From Asterella californica (Eukaryota; Streptophyta; Marchantiopsida; Marchantiales; Aytoniaceae), in the NCBI GenBank assembly GCA_036924285.1, contig JAYKYS010000008.1, positions 24,351,001-24,415,000 on the forward strand: DNA of 64,000 bases, given 5' to 3'. The notes beneath the pieces were generated by a model, which was not told the origin of the DNA, searched no databases, and was given only the letters and a program-made list of their open reading frames with translations. Made by a program: the position numbers and the translations under genes. This document shows, piece after piece, positions 55,583 through 64,000 of the stretch; the stretch's first letter is position 1, and every line of letters starts with the position of its first letter.

Positions 55583-56345
55583 CACCACATCCAAACCAAC
55601 AATCCAATCCACATACAGTCTTCTTTTATAAGTAAGTGAAGACTCCTTGATCACGTAGGCACCAAAAACGAAGAACTTGGTTCACTGATCGCGAAGAACA
55701 ACCCAACCTCAGATCATAGAAGAAGAAAAACCGACGTAAGCTCTTCCATGCGAGCCAAATCGTCCGATGAAACTTCGCATCGTCTTCAATTTCTTGAAGA
55801 ACTCGGCATTCTAATCTCGATAGATCCAATGACAACAAGTTTGGACTCGGAACAGCATGAACGGTCCAACTCTCCTTCGCATGTCACTGAAGCACTCCAA
55901 ATCCTTTTCTCTACATTTCAATTTTCTCCAAAACACACTCTCTGATCCGCCTCTTCATGAACCGTCTTAACCAACACTTAGCCTGCAAGATATGAACCCA
56001 ATGACATCTTGCGTGCATGCATTGGACCTCCTAATTCTCAAAATCGTCCATCTACAAATCGTAGAAACAAGCTGCCTCCTTACGTCAGTTGCGTACATGA
56101 AGGTTTTCACAAATAATGAACAAGCAGACCCATTGCATTCTTAGTATAGCGCCAGGAATCGCAAATACCCAGTCAGCAATAGTAAGCTAGAGCTCAGCTT
56201 GATTTTCCCCATCTTCTGAACCTCGTAACTTCACCACTATGCGTCCAAATGAAATAGATGAAGCGTCTACGGAAAGCTGACAATGAGCTCTACCAATTCA
56301 TGTAATGAAAGTGAAGATCCGAAGTTGTGTAAAAAAGTTCATTTT
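55583..56345 (+). repeat. Dispersed repeat R3, copy b
   Basis: It matches 62572-63340 directly (AACAATCCAATCCAC, AACGAAGA.CTTGG, TGATCGCGAAGAACAACCCAA, CGTCCGATGAAACTT..ATCG, ATACCCAGTCAGCAA, GCTGACAATGAGCTCTACC) and the R3a copy in inverted orientation. It contains one unit of the 158-bp segment that is tandemly expanded near 63.2-63.8 kb. It lies 3' of the spliced pseudogene on the minus strand. Confidence 0.8.
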
Positions 56346-56639
56346 TTGTCTTATGAACATCTTTGGAGCAATAATGATAAGTATCAAAAATAGATTTACC
56401 TGTAAGAGTCGGTCCACGACACGACACCGGGTGGAAAGTATTCCTCTCCCTCCATAGCTCGTACAAGTATGCTATAATTCTGCATAGTCCTTGAAGTCCA
56501 TATGATCAAGTAGAACTACTCAAGACACTCATCTATAAAGTGTCTAACTCCATTCCGAGACACATACTAGATGTTTTGACTCTTAGTTGCCTCGATCGAA
56601 CACCCTCTCTCCTTAGCACCTTGGAGTTCCATAAGATTT
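56346..56639. other. Spacer between R3 copy b and the spliced pseudogene
   Basis: Contains TAAGAGTCGGTCCACGACACGACA, a string also found near 63895-63925 after the R3c array, so R3 may extend further than annotated. No coding signal. Confidence 0.4.
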
Positions 56640-57954
56640 CTACCTATCTTGACCAGTAGTCCATTCAGGTCGAGGATCGAAACCTTCTGACGTCTTACAA
56701 TATGAGGTAGCACCTTTGATCTTAAACATTGAAGAGCTCTGGACCCTCGTCAACTCGTTCTTAGCCCAAGCCACCTCATCTTGCAAGCATTGGAGTTCAA
56801 ACTCCTCCAAAGATACTCTAGCTTCCAAATCTTTCACCTTTGTAGTTGTGATGAGAACCTTTTCTTCCAAAGCTTCTTCTTCTCTCCTCCTCATGGTAAC
56901 ATGAGTCCATGAATATATCAATCCTGTGATCCAAAATACAGCAAGTGATAATCCTTTCAAGACTAGCAGAATAAGAAAAACTCAGTTAGCATAATAAAAA
57001 TCTCAATAAAATGTCACAAGAGGAAAACTCATACCTTCTCCACTACTCTGATCCGGATCTCTACTGCTTTGACCTATGATAAGGACATCATCGTCTAGGT
57101 CCACTACTATTGTAGCTGGATCAGAATGTATCACTCATACATCCTCTGATCCATAACGACCCATGTCACTCTCATCCAAAACTCCAAGATGTAAGAACAT
57201 GTGAGCGAGGAATATATCCACAAGAGGTCTAGTCAAAAGATGTTTCTTAATAGCCATCACCTCTTGTACTATGTTCTCCAACATAAACATTGCCTAGTCG
57301 TAATCTTCATCCAACCCTCCACCTTGGACTTCACCTTAAGAGCAAGCTGACCGATAACAATCTTAAGTCAACGTCTAGTCAACAAAAGACAGTTGAGGAG
57401 TTGGAATACATGTCTCCATTCCACAAGAGAACACTCTTGAACAAAGTATTGTTTCTCTTTAGCGTGAAAGCAAAGGAACCAATCCTCGATACGAGGACGT
57501 CTGACTTTCTAGGATCGGTCGATAAAGCTCGTAGGAAGCACAAAGACATCCTTGAGAGTACTCTCATCCAACACTATCTCTCGGCCAAGTACGAATCCGG
57601 TATTTATGTCAAAGATGTCGATGAATGTTTTACACGCATATATCTATAATATAAAAACACCACATACAAAGTTTCAGTCCATCCATTTAAACAACTCATG
57701 GCTTCACAAAACACTTTGAGAACAATAGTAGTAAAGGATGGTTCATCAGATATCTCCGGACGTGCAAAATCAAATGAAAGTGCTTTCAACAGCCTCAATC
57801 GCTCAAATTCTTCTTCTGTTACTCCACTCACGGCTTGCAAGATGTTTTTCTTGTTGACCTATTCTCATTTAATCATGGACTAACTCTTGTCTTCCACACT
57901 AAATGTAAGTAACCATAGATTCTCGTGAATATCATCGTCTCTTCCACGAGCCAT
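56640..57954 (-). pseudogene. Spliced pseudogene of unknown family, coiled coil with membrane segment
   Basis: The minus strand from ATG 57954 gives MARGRDDDIHENLWLLTFS, then after three close stops QAVSGVTEEEFERLRLLKAL and ISDEPSFTTIVLK. A 71-nt intron (57714-57644, GTGT..TATAG) joins in phase to CKTFIDIFDINTGFVLG, LDESTLKDVFVLPTSFIDRS, a TAG and PRIEDWFLCFHAKEKQYF. After further breaks come LENIVQEVMAIKKHLLTR and VDIFLAHMFLHLGVLDESD. A 72-nt intron (57034-56963, GTATGAG..TTCTGCTAG) leads to a hydrophobic segment (LSLAVFWITGLIYSW) and a charged coiled coil (EEEALEEKV..EFELQCLQDEVAWAKNEL), ending at TAG 56640. No known domain was recognised. It could be a host gene relic or a transposon-associated gene; the adjacent palindromic array hints at the latter. 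Confidence 0.6.
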
Positions 57955-58059
57955 TTTCACGTGAAACACCTCAAATTCTTACGAGAAGAACCTTGAAAGA
58001 GATAAACAAAAAACACAAACTCCAATCCTCTACCTCCTAAATCCGTCTCCAAGTGTTGA

Positions 58060-58305
58060 TCGCTATAGGTCGAAACAAGTATGTTTCGATCTGTAGCGAA
58101 TTATTTAGGTCGAGATAGAGTGTTTCTAGTTACAGACCGAAATAACTTTGTTTCGACTTGAAATGACCGATTAGATCGACATAGAGTGTCATAACCTACA
58201 CTAGATAATATCGACATTTTAGGTCGAAACATCATTGTTTTGACCTAAAATGACAATATCTTTTCCGGCTAGGTCGAAACAAACATGTTTTGACCTAAAA
58301 GTACA
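58060..58305. repeat. Array of four palindromes with an AGGTCGAAACA core
   Basis: Four imperfect palindromes of 30-36 bp are centred near 58083, 58155, 58238 and 58286. Examples are AGGTCGAAACA..TTGTTTTGACCT and AGGTCGAAACAAACATGTTT followed by TGACCTAAA. Each has an AGGTCGAAA arm facing TTTCGACCT/TTTTGACCT. The spacing is 50-85 bp. Such arrays resemble subterminal repeats where transposase binds in CACTA-type elements, but no CACTA end was identified. Confidence 0.75.
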
Positions 58306-59740
58306 GAGTTATCGCTAAACAATTAGACTCGAGGTGATTTGTAGAAAAATGATGATCCTAAAGATGATTTCACTAAGCTTCTTATCATCAATATAATGTT
58401 TTCAACTAATGCATACCGGAAATAAAATAAGTGAACTGATTTGATATATATATATATCCAGATTAAAAAGGTAATATATTTCTAAGATAATAACACAAAC
58501 TTCCGTAGTAATTTATTCTTTAATCCACTTGATAATAGATTTATAAGGCTTATCTGATTAACATCAAATTAATCTATTTTCTATACTTTGATAGAATGAA
58601 ATTTACAATAAATTAAAACAAACAAATTAATGTAAAGATTCATCTGAGTAAAGATTCATATAACAAATAATACTGTTTATCTACTACTGTCATCGATCAT
58701 GAATAGTTCAGAACAGCTATAGTTAATATATTTTCCATCTTAATCATTATAATGCCCCGTGGTGTTTAAGAGTATTTGCGTCTATTAGATGGTAAGTTAG
58801 TTAAGAAGTAGTGATATTACTGACGAATGCCAATAGCCTATAAGGAGACAAAGAATTTGCCCCCAAATATTTACAAAATTAGAATACAGAAAACCCAACT
58901 ATATACTTTTTGCCTTTGGTGATTTCATAACTACATGTCTCCTAATTTCTCAGAATACAGACGAAATGTTATCAGAATTTGTCAAGATTTCATAAGTCTT
59001 GTAACAAAGTCTTGGTGTTCATGTTATTATTGATACTCAAGCATGACTGGTAGTAGTCAGTTATGAATTCATATCATGAAGAGAAATCTTCAAAATGACT
59101 TGAATCAAAGACGCTGTAAATTGCATGAACAAACGTTTCAACAAACAGTTACGGTCTGAAGTGTATAACACTCTGTTGTGATTTTCCGAGGAATAACGAT
59201 AGTTTTATTTCTCCTAATAGTTCAAAAGAGTGTGTGGTGCACAAATGACACTGTGATGTCAATCGATAGTTAGGGTTAAGCAGTGTAGTTAGAGTTTACG
59301 ATCCTAGCATAATGAGTTACCTATCGAGATGTACATAACAGATTTGATTGACCACTTGTGAAAAGCCATGAGGTTTCGTTTTGAGAGTTATGGAAAATAT
59401 TTTCAGAATATTTGAGAACTAGGAAGTAGATGACCAGGTATATTGTATGTGATACCCAGTGAGTGAATCAGTAGATGATCAGAACTCTTCTTGCGTGCAA
59501 AAGCTATACTCATCTCACCATGTCAGTGAGAAAGTCTCACTTTCCAGTATCTCAAGATTATTCGTCCTGCTGTACTTACCTTACTATATTCGTTCTAGTC
59601 ACTGATCTTCCCATCGCTTAGATGGCTCTACACCCCAACTCATATCTCGCTTATTGCCACAGTTTCGGTAGTAAGTTTCCTCTCCAAACCTGTCCTAAAC
59701 AGTTCCTTAGAACAACAACGTTGAGCGTGACAACTAAATG
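58306..59740. other. AT-rich spacer, no gene seen
   Basis: Contains a short (TA)n run at about 58444-58457. All frames are closed. No repeat partner was noticed. Confidence 0.55.
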
Positions 59741-60640
59741 TACTCCCGCAATTACGTGACTCACTTCATCGAGAACAAAAGCTCCCTAGTGAGACAGAAA
59801 AGATGCAGAGGTTTATGTAAGGACCACAGAACACCTATGCTGCTCATGTACGAGCAGAAGGCTGCCTGAAATGCAGTCCTATGTAATCGACGTTCGAAAA
59901 GTTCAATTTCAAGCCATTGCTGAACCCTATTCACCCCAATGCCTGCCAAAAGAAATGGAACCACTCGCTCACAGAATTGACCGCACGGCATGCCAGAAGG
60001 GCAGCTTATCTCTCACTTCGGAAGGAAGAAACGCAGTATGCGAACACAGCAGTTCCCCAAGAAACATTCAGACCGCGACGCACAGTAGGCATGCCCGCCG
60101 CGTCGAAGAAAGCAGCATGGCTTCCAACTCGGAATTCACTGACGATTCTATAAGAATTCCACCCGACCACGCAAAAGAACGACAAGAAACTAAATATTCC
60201 GTAAGAACCACTACCGAGCGTACACGAGTGTACACGAGCGGCTTGCTCCATGAGACGTTACCATCGAGAGAGTATCGAGCACGAATGTCTACTGAAAGAA
60301 GGAGAGAAGCGATATTTGTATGCGACACGACAAGTCAAGACAGAAAAGTCGAAGCGGCTCGGTTCCTCTGGCTCCATACCCTAAACATCCACCCAAACCC
60401 TAACCAGGTACCGTCTCAATAAACCACAATCTGCAAACTACAGTAAGCAAACATTACTGCGATTGGAAGAATCCGAACCTCCATTTAGATAGCACCTCCA
60501 AACCTATCCTCTGAAATGGGAGGCCAAGCTCCGGCTCCCGACGAGGCTTGGACAGTTCGGTGTAGCTGTGGTACGACAGCGCCAGCCGTTCAAGATTTCT
60601 CTTTCCTCTTTTGTTGCGGTTCAACACTTCTTTTCATTAC
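59741..60640. repeat. Dispersed repeat Q, copy 2 (uninterrupted)
   Basis: It corresponds to 45046-45750 plus 48864-49010 and keeps a single TGAA (60512-60515) at the place where the Harbinger element sits in copy 1. Open frames at 59871-60422 and 59917-60153 are not conserved in copy 1. Confidence 0.85.
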
Positions 60641-61261
60641 CGTACCAGCCATTCAAATTTACATAGGGTATATTTTTTAGGTTTTAAGGTATTCGCGCAG
60701 CAACAAATTGTGTGCACATTCTTCGCATACTTTGAGATGGTTATTTAACATTTACAAATTAATGATTTTGATTTTCTTCAACAGTTTATTATAAACTTTT
60801 ATCTAACAGTTATATTTATTTTTATGATAAAACGCGAACAAATTTTTTTTTAACATTGATTTAACATGCTTAGTTATTCATTGGGGTTGGCTTTTGTATG
60901 AGACGCATATTCACCTCCAGGGGTGAGGTTGAGACTAGTAGATATCCATTTAATTTTTTCCGGATCGCTTTGAGTTTCAGATTTTGAGTAATGATGTTTT
61001 TTATGTTGTCTAGGTTTTTAGGTTCCACTGTACGATTTTATTTTTCTCCTGCTTTTGCGATGGGACGATATAAAAAGAAAGACGTTTTCGGTTGCACTTC
61101 TTTTTCGAGGAACCTCTTTACAGGTTCTCGCTGACAAACTATATTCCAACTGGTCCCTCTCACTCCATACCGATTACAAGTAGATGTGAAGCAGTCGGGC
61201 ATACAACCCAACGGACAGTGCCAGTTACAAGTGAAATTGTTTTTCCACGAACAAAACTGCT
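60641..61261. other. No gene seen
   Basis: AT-rich at first, then mixed. The frame at 61092-61304 has no recognised domain. Confidence 0.45.
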
Positions 61262-61530
61262 AAGTGCAGTTATAGTTTACCCTTTACTACAAAAGACGTG
61301 GTAAAACTTTACAGTGATGATGAGTCTTCTGAAGCATTCTGCTAACTGCAGTTACAGTTTAGTCTTTACATAACTACAAAGACGTGGTAGAAGTTTACAG
61401 TGATGATGACTCTTCTGAAACAAGCGCTTCTGCTACTGATGTGGTTTTTACAAAGACGTGGTACAAGTAAACAAGTTGTCGAAGTAGATAATGATGATTG
61501 TTCTGAAACAAGCACTTCTGCTATAAACTG
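61262..61530. repeat. Degenerate tandem repeat, about 85-100 bp, three units
   Basis: CTACAAA.GACGTGGTA..A, AGT.GATGATGA.T.TTCTGAA and ACTGCAGTTACAGTTTA recur near 61262, 61346 and 61440, with shorter echoes to 61650 (CAAAGACGT). Each unit is open in the same frame with an SDD.SSE-like acidic translation, so the array might derive from coding sequence, but no protein was recognised. Confidence 0.6.
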
Positions 61531-62299
61531 TGCTGCTTCTACTGGTATAAATTGTGCTGTACAAAGATGTCGAGCACAGAGCTTTAACAAGCTCCTACTG
61601 CTGCAAACTGTGCTGCCGGTCTCGTGTATACAAAGACGTCGACCACTGCAGCTACCTCTCTCCTCTACACACAAACGTCCATGCTCCCGCTTTTGTCCCG
61701 TCCACTTTGCACTCCGCTTCTGTGCTGACATCTGCAAGCACGTTATCGTGTCGGATATTACATGAAGGATGTCCAGGAAAACGCGAGGTTCCTGGCTGTG
61801 AAGATTTTGTGTGCTGAAACAGAGACAAGACAGAGAAAAACAACCACGAAAACGGATGCTACGATATATACCAACTCCAAATGTATGTACACTGTCGGTT
61901 CTTTCTCCTAAGAGCACAGAACTGAGAAACAGACCAGAGCGATCTGTAACCTACTTCAAAAGCCCCTAAAAACAACCCCTGAATCACAACCCTGGCCCAA
62001 AACCACCGAAGCGTAGCTCAAAGCAAGAGAAACTTCCCTTTGCTAACAAACAGAGCCACAGCAGTATCATGCGATCCAAACCCAAGTCCAAACCACACCC
62101 ATGTACAAGCTCTTAGTCAAAACTAGCTACCACAAGCTGTATATAGCCAACCAGAACTCTAACGAACTCAAAAGAGCAAAACTCGTAGCGAAGAAACCGA
62201 AAAAGATCTATTTGAGAACTTTCTTCTTTCGTCGAACGGACTTCAGATGTCGATAGGGTCTCCTCCGCTGACTCCGTTAACCCAAGAAACCTTCAGATC
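61531..62299. other. No recognised gene
   Basis: Overlapping open frames on both strands (minus 61366-61917, plus 61400-61765) have Cys/Ser-rich translations without a recognised domain. No RNA gene was seen. Confidence 0.4.
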
Positions 62300-63343
62300 C
62301 GACTCCCAACAGCCGAGATATCGCCGATTTTTTATCGCAAGTGACCGAACCTTCAAAAACTACTCTCTTCGGCTTAAAATCACACACACCGCTCAAACGG
62401 ATCGCTTGATCTGATATCTGTCTTCCCTGGCAGGTAGATCTAGCTATCATGAACCCAACGAGACTCCAACAAGTCGTTTGGAGTTCCCCTTGCAAAACCA
62501 CGCAAGAAATTTGATCGCAGTTGCAAAAAACAGACGTAAATGGACTCCCTACGGCTCAAACTCGCTCACCTCACCCAAATCAACAATCCAATCCACGTAT
62601 TGTCTTCTCCTATGCGTAGATGAAGACTTCCTGGTCGCGTAGGCACCAAGAACGAAGAGCTTGGCACATGATCGCGAAGAACAACCCAATTTTAGGTCGC
62701 AGGCGATGAAAAACTTGAAGCAAGCATTTCCTTGCGATCCAATTTCACTCAGAACTCCTAAACCGTCCGATGAAACTTGATATCGTCTTCAATTTCCTGT
62801 AGAACTCAGTGTCTGATCCCGATGGATCCAAGGATAGCAAGTTTGGACTCCGAAACGGTTCGAACGGTCCAACTCTCTTTCACAAGTAACTGAAATCTCC
62901 AAATCTCCTTCATGCGTCTCAATTTCTCTCAGTAAACATCCCATGATCCGTCTCTTCCCGAATCGTCTTAACCTGTGTGTAGCCTGCACAGATTTGAACC
63001 CAGTGACACCTTGTGCGAGTGTATTGGACGTCTCAAATCTCCAAACCGTCCACCGACAAGTCGCAGACGCAAGCTAGCTCCTAAGCTGCCCCTTGTATCA
63101 GTCTTTGTACGTACGAAGTTCTCTGTGATAATAATGAAGCATGCTCTTTGCGTCTTTGATATAATGATTGAAGTCTCAGATACCCAGTCAGCAAGTAAAC
63201 TAGGGCCTAGCTTGATTTTTCTTTCTTTCGAGTCGCATAACTTCTTCGCTAGACGTCCAAACGAAGTAAACAAGGTGCCTATGAAAAGCTGACAATGAGC
63301 TCTACCCATTGATGCGATGAAAGTGGAGATCCGAAATTGTGCC
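62300..63343 (+). repeat. Dispersed repeat R3, copy c
   Basis: The longest R3 copy on the plus strand. It matches 55583-56345 directly and the reverse complement of 13860-14930. Its right end passes into the 158-bp tandem array. No frame is conserved in all three copies. Confidence 0.8.
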
Positions 63344-63840
63344 AAAAGCCCGTAAGCTGGAGTTTAGTTGATTTACCCATCTTTCGAGTCTTGTAACTCC
63401 TCCACTAGGCATCCAATCGAAGTAGACGAAGTGCCTATGGAGTGCTGACAAAGAGCTCTATCCACTGATGCGATGAAAGCGAAGATCCGAAGTTGTGCCA
63501 AAAGTCCGTAAGCTGAGGCCTAGCTTGTTTTCTCCATCTTTCGAGTCCTTTAACTTCTCCACTAGGCGTCCAAACGAAGTAGACAAGGTGCATATGAAAA
63601 GCTGACAAGGAGCTCTATCCACTGATGCGACGAAAGTGGAGATCCGAAGTTGTGCCAAAAGTCCGTAAGCTGAGGCCTAGCTTGTTTTCTCCATCTTTCG
63701 AGTCCTTTAACTTCTCCACTAGGCGTCCAAACGAAGTAGACAAGGTGCATATGAAAAGCTGACAAGGAGCTCTATCCACTGATGCGACGAAAGTGGAGAT
63801 CCGAAATGGTGCCAAAAGTCCATAAGCTGGGGCCTAGTTT
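63184..63840. repeat. 158-bp tandem array at the end of R3 copy c
   Basis: Four units of about 158 bp, each with AGCT.G.GCCTAG.TTG, CCATCTTTCGAGTC, TCCACTAGGCGTCCAA, CGAAGTAGACAAGGTGC, GAGCTCTATCCACTGATGCG and GGAGATCCGAA.T.GTGCC. Units 3 and 4 are almost identical, so expansion is recent. R3 copies a and b have only one unit. Confidence 0.9.
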
Positions 63841-64000
63841 GCTTTCTCATGAGTGCCTTTGGAATGACAAGCATCGAAGTCTGAATTTCAGGTAGAAGCC
63901 GGTCCACGACACGACAAGATGGAGCACAGAATGTAGTTAGCTGGAAGGAAAAAAGGTACAGCACTACTTTTCAAGAGAAATATTACTTTCTGCGGCATGT
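63841..64000. other. Right edge of window, no gene seen
   Basis: Contains GCCGGTCCACGACACGACA, also found at about 56410-56428 downstream of R3 copy b, suggesting that R3 or its host unit continues here. Confidence 0.4.

Noticed and set aside
59871..60422. 183-codon plus-strand gene in repeat Q copy 2
   Set aside because: The matching part of Q copy 1 breaks the frame with indels, so coding function is unlikely.
61366..61917. 183-codon minus-strand Cys/Ser-rich protein
   Set aside because: Overlaps an open plus-strand frame in a tandem-repeat area; no domain recognised.

Overview
The window looks like repeat-rich nuclear DNA of a land plant. Telomere-type CCCTAAA blocks recur, the repeats are plant-like (Mutator-like, PIF/Harbinger, Ty3/gypsy, 5S rRNA-like motifs), introns are about 70 nt with GT..AG ends, and AT-rich spacer is extensive. 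A non-flowering plant is my guess, because a DNMT3/DRM-like methyltransferase sits inside a retroelement and a second retroelement resembles a lineage I associate with basidiomycetes. No intact host gene is visible; almost everything that can be recognised is a mobile element, a broken gene or a repeat.

Layout. 0-11 kb: two decayed coding scraps, a telomere-like satellite (about 980-1880), then AT-rich DNA with a recurring hairpin family. 12.0-12.9 kb: a non-autonomous Mutator-like element with long terminal inverted repeats and an exact 9-bp target duplication. 13.4-18.6 kb: tandem repeats, an inverted copy of a repeat family (R3) and a nested set of direct duplications (X and Y). 21.9-31.8 kb: a young Ty3/gypsy element on the minus strand (element 1), followed at 33.7-40.5 kb by an older, deleted relative in the same orientation (element 2). 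45.0-49.0 kb: a PIF/Harbinger transposon inserted into a repeat (Q) whose uninterrupted copy lies at 59.7-60.6 kb. 49.9-53.5 kb: a decayed Ty3/gypsy element of a different lineage on the plus strand. 56.6-58.0 kb: a spliced, broken gene of unknown family on the minus strand, next to a palindromic array. 55.6-56.3 and 62.3-63.8 kb: further R3 copies, the last with a 158-bp tandem expansion.

The main discovery candidate is element 1. Its coding region is essentially one reading frame from gag to the end of pol (29731 down to 22559), broken by five stops and two compensating frameshifts. Domain order is gag, two zinc knuckles, aspartic protease, a cytosine-5 DNA methyltransferase with motifs I, IV, VI, VIII, IX and X, reverse transcriptase, RNase H, DDE integrase and a C-terminal PHD finger. 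The element thus carries a DNA-methylation writer and a chromatin-reader type domain. Its ends are not a simple LTR pair. In coding orientation they read B1 - internal - A1 - B2 - A2, with 292-bp B and 107-bp A repeats, ends of TGTC...GACA type and a 4-bp target duplication. Element 2 has the same arrangement with its own 4-bp duplication, so the layout is inherited. It has the form of the split direct repeats of Ngaro/VIPER-type elements, yet the integrase is a DDE enzyme. Between B1 and gag both elements carry an antisense stretch resembling a tRNA A box followed by the 5S rRNA internal promoter. Element 2 lost protease, methyltransferase, the RT core and the integrase core by deletion but keeps a PHD remnant.

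All assignments come from reading the sequence; no database search or alignment program was run, and identities were judged by eye.
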